Notes: generated by a model from the letters alone, not told the origin. Numbered from the stretch's first letter, positions 7,305-16,361 are shown. The stretch: DNA of 64,000 nucleotides from an uncultured Chthonomonas sp. (GCA_903951425.1 CAJBBX010000072.1:21297-85296); one strand, 5' to 3'. Translations and numbers: made by a program.

Positions 7305-10085
7305 ATGCTACCCCTACTGATGGCTGCGCAGGTGATGGCGGCCCTGCCGGCGCCCCAGGCTCCGGTCGGCGGGCCCGGCCGCCCGAAAGCGAGGAGCGCC
7401 ATGACGGCGAAGGTTGGCGGGGCCGGGCTAGGCGAGCGATGGCAGCGCCCGCCCGCGGCGTCTCGAATGCTGAAGATCATCCACGGCTGGCCCGACGACG
7501 CCGCAGCGCAGGATGCGCTGATCGTGCGCCTCCAGTCGCAGGGCTTCGGCGGTGTGGTCTGCAACGTTTCATTCACGGAGTACCTGCGCAGCGAGCCGAG
7601 GTGGTCCGCCTTTACCCGCGCCGTACAGAGGGCCCATGCGGCCGGCATGGCCATGTGGCTCTATGATGAGCGAGGCTACCCCTCCGGCGCGGCGGGCGGG
7701 CTTACGCTGTCCGGTCATCCCGAGTGGCAGGCGAGGGGCATCCTCTTCAACGATGCCGTCGCAGATGGCGGCGAGGTCAGGCTCGACGTGCCGCCCGGCC
7801 GCCTGATGCTGGCTACGGCCTATCCGGTGCACGGGTCCGATATCGATCTTGGCAAGCCCGTGGACGTGACGGCATCGTTGGCCGACGGCAAGCTCACCTG
7901 GCGGGCGCCGCAGGGCAAGTGGCGCGTTGTAGTCGCCGCTGAAGGCCCGCTCCACGAGAACACGCACGCGGCCATGAGCCTGGGCGACAAGCTGCCGTAT
8001 ATCAACATGCTCATGCCCGAGCCCACCCGCCGCTACCTCGAGCTGACGCACGATGAGTACGCCCGTCGGCTGGGCGGTAGCCTGGGTAGCCTGTTCGTCT
8101 CCACCTTCACCGACGAGCCCTCCCTCATGTCCCTCTGGATGAAGCGCTCCCCGTGGCGCGTCGTGCCCTGGTCGCCGGGGCTGGCCGAGGTCTACCGCAA
8201 GCGACGCAACTACGACCTGATGCCGCACCTGGCCGCCCTGGTGGCCGATGCAGGTCCCATGGGCCGCCGCGTGCGCCACGACTTCTGGCTGACGGTGGGC
8301 GAGATGACCGCCGAGGGCTTCTTCGCACCGATCCAGGAGTGGTGCAAGAGCCACAACGTCCGCTCGGGCGGGCATCTGCTGGCAGAGGAGATGCTCCAGT
8401 CGCACGTGCCGCTCTACGGCGACTTCTTCAAGTGCGCCCGGCGGCTGGACGCCCCGAGCATCGACTGCCTGACCAGCGTGCCCTCCGAGGTTCCCTGGTC
8501 CATCGCCCGGCTGCTTGCCTCGGTGGGTGAGCTGGAGGGCAAGTCGGTCGTCATGTGCGAGACCTCGGACTTCGTCCAGCGCTACCGGCCTGACGGCGAC
8601 CAGCGGCCCATTCGTGTGGTCACCGAGGCCGAGATCCGCGGCACGGTGAACCGGCTCGTGCTGGGCGGCGTGAACAGCATCACGAGCTACTACGCCTTCG
8701 ATGGATTGGACGACGCCGCGCTGCGCCGCCTCAACGAGTACATCGGCCGGTGTTGCGCTACCATGGCCGGCGGACGGTTGGCGGCTGACGTGGCGGTGCT
8801 CTATCCGGCCAACAGCCTCTGGCCGCGCTTCCGGCCGGCGCACCTCTGGGCTTCGGAGGATCCTGAGTGCGCCCGCATCGAGGCCGTCTACAACGCCGTG
8901 AGCGAGCAGCTCTTCGCGGCCCGGCGCGACTTCCTGTATGTCGACGCCCAGGCGCTCTCGGAAGGACGCGTTCAGAAGGGCGCGCTGGAGCACGGAGGCC
9001 ATCGTTGGCGCGTCGTGGTGCTGCCGTCGGCGGATACGCTGCCCATGCAGGCCTGGAAGAACCTGGCGGACCTGGTGGCTTCGGGAGGTATCGTGGTGGC
9101 AGCGGGGCGGCTACCGGCCAACACCGACAAGCAGTTCCCGTCGCCGGCGGCAGCCAAGCTGGCCGCATCGCTGTTCGGTTCCGGTAGCGGCGCCCGGGTC
9201 TGCCCGTCGCGGGCGGGCGGCGCTGCCATCTACCTGCCGGCGGGCCTGGAGAGCCTCACGGCGCGGGCCATCGATGCCGCTCTGGAGCCCGACGTGCAGG
9301 TCTCCGACGCCGCCGCACCCATCCGTTCGGCGCATCGGCGAGTGGATGGGCAGGAGATCACCATGCTGGCCAACGACGGCTCGAAGCCGTGGGCCGGCCG
9401 CGTGCGCACCGCGGGCCAGGGCGCCGGCGAGTTGTGGGACCCGCTGACGGGCCGGAGCACGCCTGTACGGGGCGGAGGCTGGGTGGATTTGCGCCTTGAG
9501 CCCTACTCCGCCGTGCTGCTGCGGATGCCGTCGGCCCGAACGCTCGCGCTGGGCAAGCTGAAGGCGGGGCCGTTACCGGGCATCACTGCGCGGCCGCTGT
9601 CAGTGAAGCCCCCGACGGCGGCTCCGGCGGCCGATGTGGCGCTGGATGCCGTTCCTGCGGGCGTCGGTGGTAACTGGACGTTCGCCGGGCGCGTAACTAA
9701 GTCCAACGTCGATACATTCCTCTTCGCGGTGTTCGCCTTGTCGGCTCCGGCTGACCTGAGCCGGTGCGATGGCATCGCCCTCGATGTTACGGTAGATGCA
9801 ACGGGCGCCGGTCCCGCCAAGCTCTTCTGCTTTGTGCAGGACGCGGCCGGCGTGGAGTACATCGCTGACGTTGGTCGCCAAATGTCGGCGTCCGGCACGG
9901 AGCGGAGCTTCATCGCGAAGTCGTCCTTCGCGCAGTTCGGCCCTTCGCGCGGGCCCTCGGGTAGTCTGGATTGGAGCCGCGTCACATCGGTTCGCGTTGG
10001 CTGGGGCGGTTACTTTGGCTCTGCAGGTGAGCGGCTCTCGTTCCGGGCGGCGGCCCCCATGGCCGTTGAGTGGCGGCCGCGCTAG
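7305..10085 (+). CDS. Secreted GH106-like glycoside hydrolase (rhamnosidase-type)
   Basis: This protein of about 926 residues begins at ATG 7305 with a short hydrophobic leader (MLPLLMAAQVMAAL) consistent with export. The frame is open back to 7173, but that part overlaps the divergent promoter region and looks non-coding. The motif WLYDERGYPSG (about residues 118-128) and the FTDEP motif (E271) are typical of GH106-like alpha-L-rhamnosidase relatives. The middle part (about 500-620) looks like the Rossmann-type domain following the barrel in such enzymes. The C-terminal 200 residues look like a beta-sandwich domain. GH106 is the best match by motif; activity on rhamnose is inferred only. The beta-helix gene follows after 25 bases. 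Confidence 0.75.
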   Translation: MLPLLMAAQVMAALPAPQAPVGGPGRPKARSAMTAKVGGAGLGERWQRPPAASRMLKIIHGWPDDAAAQDALIVRLQSQGFGGVVCNVSFTEYLRSEPRWSAFTRAVQRAHAAGMAMWLYDERGYPSGAAGGLTLSGHPEWQARGILFNDAVADGGEVRLDVPPGRLMLATAYPVHGSDIDLGKPVDVTASLADGKLTWRAPQGKWRVVVAAEGPLHENTHAAMSLGDKLPYINMLMPEPTRRYLELTHDEYARRLGGSLGSLFVSTFTDEPSLMSLWMKRSPWRVVPWSPGLAEVYRKRRNYDLMPHLAALVADAGPMGRRVRHDFWLTVGEMTAEGFFAPIQEWCKSHNVRSGGHLLAEEMLQSHVPLYGDFFKCARRLDAPSIDCLTSVPSEVPWSIARLLASVGELEGKSVVMCETSDFVQRYRPDGDQRPIRVVTEAEIRGTVNRLVLGGVNSITSYYAFDGLDDAALRRLNEYIGRCCATMAGGRLAADVAVLYPANSLWPRFRPAHLWASEDPECARIEAVYNAVSEQLFAARRDFLYVDAQALSEGRVQKGALEHGGHRWRVVVLPSADTLPMQAWKNLADLVASGGIVVAAGRLPANTDKQFPSPAAAKLAASLFGSGSGARVCPSRAGGAAIYLPAGLESLTARAIDAALEPDVQVSDAAAPIRSAHRRVDGQEITMLANDGSKPWAGRVRTAGQGAGELWDPLTGRSTPVRGGGWVDLRLEPYSAVLLRMPSARTLALGKLKAGPLPGITARPLSVKPPTAAPAADVALDAVPAGVGGNWTFAGRVTKSNVDTFLFAVFALSAPADLSRCDGIALDVTVDATGAGPAKLFCFVQDAAGVEYIADVGRQMSASGTERSFIAKSSFAQFGPSRGPSGSLDWSRVTSVRVGWGGYFGSAGERLSFRAAAPMAVEWRPR

Positions 10086-10110
10086 ATTCCGCAGGCCGGG
10101 AGGCAGTAGA

Positions 10111-11484
10111 TTGAGCAGCAAGCCCGATGGTCTCTATTCACGTCGCGCAGCGATGGCCCTTGTGGCCGCCGGTGCGGCGGCGTTACCGGAAGCGGCCGGC
10201 GCCGCCGTCCGCCCGCTGGCTCCGGCCGGCGCCACGCCCTACGGGTTCGTGGTGGCTGCAGTCGACGCCCCCGCCGACCTGAAGGCCGCCACGCCCTACG
10301 TCTGTACGGGCGCCAATGACCAGAACGTTATTAACGCGGCCATCGCCGCGCTGCCTGCGGCCACCGCTCCGGGCAGGGGAGGGGCTATCTTCCTCTCAGC
10401 GGGCACCTTCGGCATCACCGCGCCGGTCAAGCTGCGCGGCTACATGTCGATCGAGGGCGCCATGATCGGCGTCACGTACATCGGCAACCGGCCCACCGCA
10501 TCCGGCGACATGATGGTGTTCGATGCGGCCGCGAACGAGCAGCAGATCTTCCTGCGCGTTGCGCGCATGCACCTCGGCGGCAACCGCAAGTGGGTTCGCC
10601 GGGGCTCGTGCATCCGCATTACAGGGGCGGGCATCTTCGACCTGGTGATCGAGGACGTCTGGGCCTACGGCGCGGCCGAGGACGGCGTGTACCTGGAGCA
10701 GACCTGGGGCGCCAACTTCTGCAACCTCATCAGCGAGTACAACGGCAGGGATGGGCTCCACGTGGAGCGTAACGCCTTCGACTCAGCCGTCGAGGGGCCC
10801 AAGATCGTCCAGTCGAAGATGGTTAAGAACGGCCGGCACGGCGTCTTCCTGGGCCGGTATGTGAATGACGCCCTGATTGCCACCAGCGAGATGGCGGGCG
10901 GCGCCTACTACGCCGGGTACGGGCTCTACGCCGACCGCAGCACAGGCCATCAGGTCACGGGTTGCCGCTTCGTTAGCCACGACAACGGGTGCTCGGGCGG
11001 CGTAGCGCTGGACGCGGCCTCGCAGTGCACGATTACGGGCAACGTGTTCCGAAGCCTGCCCACGGCGCGCTGCCCGGTGGCGGTGGATATCATGGCTAGC
11101 TCGACGCGCAATGTGGTGGCCTCCAACACCTTCAACCTGGCCGCGGGCGACACACCGATCATCGACGCTACCGGCCGCAACGTGCTGGCCTCCAACTCCG
11201 GCTGGGCGTCACGGTCGGCCGGCGTGGTGGTTCGGGCTCATGACGCCGGCGACCGCCGCCGCATTACGATCGCGCACAGGCTGGGGCAGCCCAAGCCGGT
11301 CGGATCGGCAGTGGTCTGTACCGTGCAGCCTGCCGATGCCGTCAGTTCGGAGTTGCGATGGTACGTCGAGACAGCGGACGCGACCTCCGTGGTGGTCCGC
11401 ACGACCTCTGATATGGCCGACGGCGTGGAGTACCGGCTGCAGGTGATCATCGAGTATTCCAACCGCGAGGCCGCTCCTGCGTAA
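10111..11484 (+). CDS. Secreted right-handed beta-helix protein, probable polysaccharide lyase/hydrolase
   Basis: The start is TTG 10111 behind GGGAGG, giving 457 residues. The N-terminus has S-R-R followed by an alanine-rich hydrophobic stretch, resembling a Tat-type signal. The mature part has repeated short strands with N-rich turns (for example F-C-N-L-I-S-E-Y-N, T-G-C-R-F, I-T-G-N-V-F), the pattern of pectin-lyase-fold parallel beta-helices. No catalytic residues were assigned. It lies 25 bases after the GH106-like gene, suggesting joint action on a pectin-like or rhamnose-rich polymer. The frame is open upstream into the previous gene, but that portion is antisense-like noise. A strong hairpin follows the stop. 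Confidence 0.75.
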   Translation: MSSKPDGLYSRRAAMALVAAGAAALPEAAGAAVRPLAPAGATPYGFVVAAVDAPADLKAATPYVCTGANDQNVINAAIAALPAATAPGRGGAIFLSAGTFGITAPVKLRGYMSIEGAMIGVTYIGNRPTASGDMMVFDAAANEQQIFLRVARMHLGGNRKWVRRGSCIRITGAGIFDLVIEDVWAYGAAEDGVYLEQTWGANFCNLISEYNGRDGLHVERNAFDSAVEGPKIVQSKMVKNGRHGVFLGRYVNDALIATSEMAGGAYYAGYGLYADRSTGHQVTGCRFVSHDNGCSGGVALDAASQCTITGNVFRSLPTARCPVAVDIMASSTRNVVASNTFNLAAGDTPIIDATGRNVLASNSGWASRSAGVVVRAHDAGDRRRITIAHRLGQPKPVGSAVVCTVQPADAVSSELRWYVETADATSVVVRTTSDMADGVEYRLQVIIEYSNREAAPA

Positions 11485-11488
11485 ACCA

Positions 11489-11511
11489 GCGCCGGAGGTT
11501 GCCTCCGGTGC
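11489..11511 (+). terminator. GC-rich hairpin after the beta-helix gene
   Basis: The arms GCGCCGGAGG (11489-11498) and CCTCCGGTGC (11502-11511) form a 10-bp stem with one G-T pair and a TTG loop, starting four bases after the stop at 11484. No T-run follows, so it may terminate weakly, protect the mRNA 3' end, or separate the hydrolase unit from the promoter that begins two bases later. Confidence 0.6.
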
Positions 11512-11512
11512 A

Positions 11513-11542
11513 TTGACAGTCGTGAGTCGCATGGTCTATAAC
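11513..11542 (+). promoter_or_regulatory. Strong sigma-70-type promoter for the one-carbon operon
   Basis: TTGACA (11513-11518) matches the -35 consensus fully. TATAAC (11537-11542) matches the -10 in five of six positions, with an 18-base spacer. It lies directly after a hairpin and about 60 bases before ATG 11603, with no competing gene between. This is one of the two best promoter-like sequences in the window. Confidence 0.65.
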
Positions 11543-11602
11543 GACACCCAGCGGCCCGCCCGCATCGCTTAACCACACATCCCCGGGGGAGTAAGCCACG
11601 CC

Positions 11603-12427
11603 ATGCTCATCGTCGGCGAGCGCATCAACACCAGTCGCAAGGTCAAGTCGGAGCGCGTGATCGAGGCCATGGTCGTCAACCGCGATGCGGAGGCGATCCA
11701 GAAGCTGGCCAGGTCGCAGCAGGACGCAGGCTCTGCATACATCGATATCAACGCCGGAACCCTGACTTCGGGCGAGCCCGAGGCGCTGGAGTGGCTGACA
11801 CAGGTCGTGCAGGAAGCGGTCACCGTTCCGATCTGCTTCGACACACCCAACCCGCAGGCTCTGGAGCTGGCCCTGGCCGCGTACGATCGGAGCAAGGGGC
11901 AACCCTTCATCAACTCCATCACCGCCGAGGCCGACCGCTACTCGACAATCCTGCCCTTCGTGCTGGAGCAGAAGAGCAAGGTCATCGCCCTGGCCATGGA
12001 CGACACGGGCATCCAGCCGGATGCTTCCAGGCGGCTCGACGTGGCGCGAAAGCTCGTCAGCGACCTGGCGGCTGCCGGCGTGCCTCTGGCCGACATCTAC
12101 GTCGACCCATTGACATTTCCCATTGGCTCAGGCGGCGACGTAGCCATCGCCATGATGTCCGTTCTTGAGGCGATCAAGGCGGAGTTCCCCGGCGTGCAGA
12201 CCATCGCCGGCCTCAGCAACGTCTCGCATGGCATGCCCGCCCGCAAGTTCCTCAACTCGGCCATGACGGTCCTCTGCCTGGGCAAGGGGCTGGACGCTGG
12301 TATCATCGACCCCAACGACAAGATGCTCATGGCCCTCATCGCCGCCGCCGAGGCGCTGATGGGGCGCGACGAGTACTGCGCCGGCTATATCAAGCTCCAC
12401 CGCAAGGGCTTCTTCGAGGGGCTATAG
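11603..12427 (+). CDS. Methyltetrahydrofolate methyltransferase (pterin-binding, AcsE/MeTr-like)
   Basis: This 274-residue single-domain pterin-binding TIM-barrel protein begins M-L-I-V-G-E-R-I-N and has D-I-N-A-G-T near residue 49, D-T-P-N-P near 79 and G-L-S-N-V-S-H-G near 204. These are hallmarks of the methyl-H4folate-binding enzymes related to AcsE and the MetH pterin domain. They move the methyl group of 5-methyl-tetrahydrofolate to a corrinoid protein. No corrinoid protein or CO dehydrogenase/acetyl-CoA synthase gene lies in the window. MetF begins one base after the stop. Transcription likely starts at the promoter at 11513. A GGGGGAG stretch lies about 15 bases before the ATG. Confidence 0.88.
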   Translation: MLIVGERINTSRKVKSERVIEAMVVNRDAEAIQKLARSQQDAGSAYIDINAGTLTSGEPEALEWLTQVVQEAVTVPICFDTPNPQALELALAAYDRSKGQPFINSITAEADRYSTILPFVLEQKSKVIALAMDDTGIQPDASRRLDVARKLVSDLAAAGVPLADIYVDPLTFPIGSGGDVAIAMMSVLEAIKAEFPGVQTIAGLSNVSHGMPARKFLNSAMTVLCLGKGLDAGIIDPNDKMLMALIAAAEALMGRDEYCAGYIKLHRKGFFEGL

Positions 12428-12428
12428 C

Positions 12429-13385
12429 ATGGCTCAGCTGGGCAGGCTGGAAAGCGTCCTGCGTGCGGGCCACTTCGCCGTCTGCGGCGAGATGGGCCCG
12501 CCCCAAGGCGCCGACAAGGGTGCGATCCTCAAGAAGTGCGGCAACTTCCGCAATGTGGCCGACGCCGTCAACCTGACCGACAACCAGACCGCCATCGTGC
12601 GCATGAGCTCGGTGATGAGTAGCGTCTTCGCCATCGAAGGCGGCATCGAACCCATCATGCAGATGACGTGCCGCGACCGCAACCGGCTGGCGCAACAGTC
12701 TGATATCCTGGGCGCCTATGCGGCCGGGGTGCGCAACGTGCTCTGCCTCTCCGGCGACTACATGTCCTTCGGCAACCACCCGGACGCCAAGGGCGTGTTC
12801 GACCTGGACTCGGTGCAGCTCATCCATACGGTAGCCGAGATGAACGCCGGACGGTTCCTCTCGGGCGACGAGATGAAGTCGCCTCCCCGCATGTTCATCG
12901 GCGGCGCTGCCAACCCGTTCGCGCCGCCGATGGAACTGCGGGTCATGCGGCTGGCGAAGAAGGTCGCGGTCGGGGCGCACTTCATCCAGACGCAGCCGGT
13001 CTTTGACTTCCCGCGGTTCGAGCGCTGGCTCAGCCTGGTGCGCGACCAAGGGCTGGACAAGAAGGTCTTCATCCTGGCCGGCGTCATGCCCGTCCGCTCC
13101 GTCAAGGCTCTCCTGCACATGCGCGACAACGTGCCGGGGATGACGGTGGCCGACGAGTACATCAAGCGCATGGAGGCCGCCTCCGATCCCAAGGAGGAGG
13201 GCGTCGCCATCTGCGTGGAGATGATGAAGCGCCTGGCCCAGACGCCCGGCATCAGCGGCGTCCACATCATGCCCGTGATGTGGGAATCGATCACGCCCCG
13301 GTTGGTGCAAGAGGCCGGACTGCTGCCCAGGCCCGAGCCGCCCGCCGAGACGTCCGACGCCGCCATCAAGGATGCCGCCGCATGA
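12429..13385 (+). CDS. metF: Methylenetetrahydrofolate reductase, catalytic subunit
   Basis: This 318-residue MTHFR-fold protein has C-G-E-M-G-P-P near residue 20 and N-L-T-D-N-Q near 53. A flavin/pterin-binding C-L-S-G-D-Y segment lies near 106, and H-F-I-Q-T-Q-P-V-F near 181 is the conserved H-x-x-Q-P-x-F type motif. It reduces 5,10-methylene- to 5-methyl-tetrahydrofolate. In acetogens and related anaerobes this subunit works with the iron-sulfur or zinc protein MetV, which is encoded next. The MetF stop overlaps the MetV start by four bases (ATGA). Physiological electron donor unknown. Confidence 0.92.
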   Translation: MAQLGRLESVLRAGHFAVCGEMGPPQGADKGAILKKCGNFRNVADAVNLTDNQTAIVRMSSVMSSVFAIEGGIEPIMQMTCRDRNRLAQQSDILGAYAAGVRNVLCLSGDYMSFGNHPDAKGVFDLDSVQLIHTVAEMNAGRFLSGDEMKSPPRMFIGGAANPFAPPMELRVMRLAKKVAVGAHFIQTQPVFDFPRFERWLSLVRDQGLDKKVFILAGVMPVRSVKALLHMRDNVPGMTVADEYIKRMEAASDPKEEGVAICVEMMKRLAQTPGISGVHIMPVMWESITPRLVQEAGLLPRPEPPAETSDAAIKDAAA

Positions 13386-13831
13386 GCGCCTTCACCAAGA
13401 AGTTCGCAGCCTTCGTCGAGCGCCATCCGACGCTCTACAAAATGGTTCTGCTGGCGGAGAACGCCGTCAAGAAGCCCGCGCTGAACTGCCAGTCCTGCGG
13501 CCAGTGCGTTCTCAGCTACAACGCCTTCACGTGCCCTATGCGCTGCCCCAAGCAGCTCCGGAACGGCCCCTGCGGCGGCACCCGTGAGAACGGGCGCTGC
13601 GAGGTCTACCCGGAGAAGGACTGCATCTGGTTCCTCATCAACGAGCGAGCCACGAAGCTCGGGCGCGAGAAGAAGCTGCTGAAGTTCCATAAGCCCGTCG
13701 ACCGGCGCCTCCAGGGCACGAGCGCCTGGATCAATATGTGGGCCGGCCGCATCGAAGGCATGTCGTGGAGCAAAGACCTTGAGGAAAAGGACGTCCAACC
13801 CGGTGGGAGCAAGCGTGACACCAAATCCTGA
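13382..13831 (+). CDS. metV: MetV-type partner of MetF, cysteine-rich
   Basis: This 149-residue protein starts at ATG 13382 inside the MetF stop. Its cysteines are at residues 36, 39, 42, 51, 55, 64, 73 and 81, including C-x2-C-x2-C and the family motif P-x-x-L-R-N-G-P-C-G-G. This matches the MTHFR C-terminal (MetV) domain. In characterised anaerobes MetV forms a complex with MetF and passes electrons or stabilises it; the cysteines can hold iron-sulfur clusters or zinc. The frame is open for 34 codons upstream but that portion is out-of-frame MetF. The 3' end overlaps the preferred fhs start by 17 bases. Confidence 0.9.
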   Translation: MSAFTKKFAAFVERHPTLYKMVLLAENAVKKPALNCQSCGQCVLSYNAFTCPMRCPKQLRNGPCGGTRENGRCEVYPEKDCIWFLINERATKLGREKKLLKFHKPVDRRLQGTSAWINMWAGRIEGMSWSKDLEEKDVQPGGSKRDTKS

Positions 13832-15512
13832 GGCCCAGGAGCCTCTGACTGATGTAGATATCGCCCAGCGCGCCACGGCACGCCCCATCGCCGACGTGGC
13901 GTCCGAGCTTGGCTTGGCCGCCGACGAGATCCTGCCGTTCGGCGCCGACAAGGCCAAGGTGCGCCTCGAGGTGATGGATCGACTGGCCGCGGCGCGGAAG
14001 CCCGGCAAGCTGATCTTGGTCACCGCCATCACGCCTACGCCTGCCGGCGAAGGCAAGACCACCACGGCGGTAGGTCTCGGCGACGCCCTGCGGAGCCTCG
14101 GCGTGTCGACCTGCATCGCCATCCGCGAGCCCTCGCTGGGGCCATGCTTCGGAGTGAAGGGCGGCGCGGCCGGCGGAGGCTATGCCCAGGTCATCCCGAT
14201 GACCGACATCAACCTCCATTTCACGGGCGACTTCCATGCCGTCACCACGGCGCACAACCTGCTGGCGGCGCTTCTGAACAACCACATGCACCACGGCAAC
14301 GAGCTGGGGATCGACGGTCGGACCGTCACCTGGCGGCGCGTCATGGACATGAACGACCGCTCCCTGCGCGATATTGTGACGGGCCTGGGCGGCGGCACCA
14401 ACGGCATGATCCAGGAGACGGGCTTCGATATAACCGCCGCGTCCGAGATCATGGCGCTCCTCTGTCTGGCCCGCGACCGCGACGACCTCAGGACGCGTCT
14501 GGGCCGCACCGTGGTGGCGCTGAACCGAGCGGGCGAGGCCGTGACCGCGGCCGATTTGCAGGCCGATGGCGCCATGGCCGTGATCCTGAAGGACGCCATC
14601 CTGCCGAACATCGTGCAGACGCTTGAGGGCACTCCCGCCTTCGTGCATGGCGGCCCCTTCGGCAATATTGCCCACGGCTGCAACTCCGTTATCGCTACCA
14701 ACATGGCGCTGCACCTGGCCGACTACGTCGTCACCGAGGCCGGCTTCGGCAGCGACCTGGGCGCCGAGAAGTTCTGCGACATCAAGTGCCGCGTGGCCGA
14801 CCTGAAGCCCGAGGCGGCCGTGGTCGTGGCCACCGTTCGGGCGCTGAAGATGCACGGCGGCGTCCCGCTGGCGCAGCTCCGCACCGAGAACGTGGAGGCC
14901 GTCCAGCGCGGGCTGGACAACCTGGAGAAGCATTGCGAGAACATGCGCCTCTTCGGTCTGGAGCCCGTGGTGGCCATCAACGCCTTCCCCACGGACACAA
15001 AGGCCGAGCAGCATGCCATCGCCGATTGGTGCGCGAGCCACAGCATCAAGTTCGCTCTCTCCGAGGTCTGGGCCAAAGGCGGCGCAGGCGGCGTTGATCT
15101 GGCCAAGCTGGTCATGGCCGCCTGCCAGGCGCCCTCCAGCTTCCATACCGCCTACCCGTTGCAGATGCCGATCCGCGAAAAGGCGGAGATCGTGGCTCGG
15201 ACGGTCTACGGCGCCGACGGTGTGGACTTCTCGCCTGCCGCCGCCCGGCAGGTGCGCGAGATCGAGCGGCTCGGCTTCCGTGAGTTGCCCATCTGCGTGG
15301 CGAAGACCCAGAACTCGCTCTCCGACGACGCCTCCCTGCGGAACCGGCCGCGCAACTTCCGCATCACTGTGCGGGGCGCCAAGGTCTGTGCGGGCTCGGG
15401 CATGGTGGTGCTCTACGCGGGCAACATCATGACCATGCCGGGCCTATCCAAGGTGCCGTCGGCCAACAAGATCGGGATGCACCCGAACGGCGAGATCTAC
15501 GGTCTGTTCTAG
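13815..15512 (+). CDS. fhs: Formate-tetrahydrofolate ligase
   Basis: This enzyme of about 565 residues makes 10-formyl-tetrahydrofolate from formate, ATP and tetrahydrofolate. The P-loop segment TPTPAGEGKTTT lies near residue 74. The conserved R-E-P-S-L-G-P, G-G-A-A-G-G-G and H-F-T-G-D-F blocks follow, and the C-terminus reads M-H-P-N-G-E-I-Y-G-L-F. GTG 13815 with GGGAG upstream is preferred; TTG 13779 is in frame but starts well inside metV. With MetF, MetV and the methyltransferase, the operon covers most of a formate-to-methyl route. The methenyl/methylene step (FolD) is not in the window. Confidence 0.96.
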   Translation: MTPNPEAQEPLTDVDIAQRATARPIADVASELGLAADEILPFGADKAKVRLEVMDRLAAARKPGKLILVTAITPTPAGEGKTTTAVGLGDALRSLGVSTCIAIREPSLGPCFGVKGGAAGGGYAQVIPMTDINLHFTGDFHAVTTAHNLLAALLNNHMHHGNELGIDGRTVTWRRVMDMNDRSLRDIVTGLGGGTNGMIQETGFDITAASEIMALLCLARDRDDLRTRLGRTVVALNRAGEAVTAADLQADGAMAVILKDAILPNIVQTLEGTPAFVHGGPFGNIAHGCNSVIATNMALHLADYVVTEAGFGSDLGAEKFCDIKCRVADLKPEAAVVVATVRALKMHGGVPLAQLRTENVEAVQRGLDNLEKHCENMRLFGLEPVVAINAFPTDTKAEQHAIADWCASHSIKFALSEVWAKGGAGGVDLAKLVMAACQAPSSFHTAYPLQMPIREKAEIVARTVYGADGVDFSPAAARQVREIERLGFRELPICVAKTQNSLSDDASLRNRPRNFRITVRGAKVCAGSGMVVLYAGNIMTMPGLSKVPSANKIGMHPNGEIYGLF

Positions 15513-15544
15513 CCGCCGCACCATGCGGCTTCCGGAGGTTGCCA

Positions 15545-16276
15545 ATGTCGAGGCTGACGGGTTCCTTCGCAGACAGGCAGGGCGGTCCTGGCGGCCGCCC
15601 GGCCGCTCCGGCGTTCAGCGCCTCCACCGGGCCGGTGGCGGATTGGACGCGGCCGGCGCCCGTCTACGAGTACAAGCTGGTCGGGACTACCAATGCGCTG
15701 CTCCATGTGGAGCGCAAGGTGCCCGATCGGCCCGGCCTCGTCATGGCCATCGGCGACTGGCTGGCGGACCACCAGTTGGAGTTGGAGGAGTTTGTTTACT
15801 CGCCCTGTCCCGGAGGCGTAGCTGACGTCGAGGTGGTGGCAGGCGGGCCACGCTCCGATGTCCTTCGGGCGCTGAGGGCCGCTTCCGGGCCGGACTCGCT
15901 GTTCGACGTGGCCCACACCGATGCCAGCGTGCCCGAGAAGCGGCACACGGCGCGCTGCACGCTCTACATGCCCGAGGGCATCCTGACAGGCAACGTGCTG
16001 TCGCCCGTGGGCGAGGCCGCGTTCCAGCCCGGCGCCGCCGAGTACCCCGGCCTGCCCTACGCCAACATCAGCCTTCTCACCGTGGAGCGCGTCCCCTATG
16101 CGCTGGGCGTGCCGGGCTATCAGGTGGATGTCTTCCTGACGGCCGACGCGCCAGAGGTGCTGGCCGCCGTGCTGGCGCGGCTTGAGGCGATCCGCGAGCC
16201 CATGGGCCAGGCCGACGCATGGACCTTCCGTGTCTGGCCCTGCGCCTGTCCGAGTTGCGCGCCCGAGCCCGCGTAG
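15545..16276 (+). CDS. Unknown protein with ACT-like segment and C-terminal cysteine knot
   Basis: This 243-residue protein starts at ATG 15545 with GGAGG seven bases upstream. It has no signal peptide or membrane helix. Residues about 45-110 (D-R-P-G-L-V-M-A-I-G followed by L-x-L-x-E-F) resemble an ACT regulatory domain, which binds small ligands. The second half is unrecognised. The C-terminus ends P-C-A-C-P-S-C-A-P, three closely spaced cysteines that could bind metal. It lies 32 bases after fhs and may belong to the same transcript, so a regulatory role in one-carbon or amino-acid metabolism is possible. ACT assignment is by pattern only. Confidence 0.6.
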   Translation: MSRLTGSFADRQGGPGGRPAAPAFSASTGPVADWTRPAPVYEYKLVGTTNALLHVERKVPDRPGLVMAIGDWLADHQLELEEFVYSPCPGGVADVEVVAGGPRSDVLRALRAASGPDSLFDVAHTDASVPEKRHTARCTLYMPEGILTGNVLSPVGEAAFQPGAAEYPGLPYANISLLTVERVPYALGVPGYQVDVFLTADAPEVLAAVLARLEAIREPMGQADAWTFRVWPCACPSCAPEPA

Positions 16277-16361
16277 GCCTGGCTGAGGCAGGAGTTCGCC
16301 CTCTGCGTGGTGAAGCACCATACCATCGGGCAGGCTCCCTGCCGCCGTCGGAGGCCAAGGC

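Noticed and set aside
12758..14122. 454-codon minus-strand open frame
   Set aside because: Complement of metF, metV and fhs; low-complexity product and no ribosome site.
13731..15146. 471-codon minus-strand open frame
   Set aside because: Antisense to the highly conserved fhs gene.
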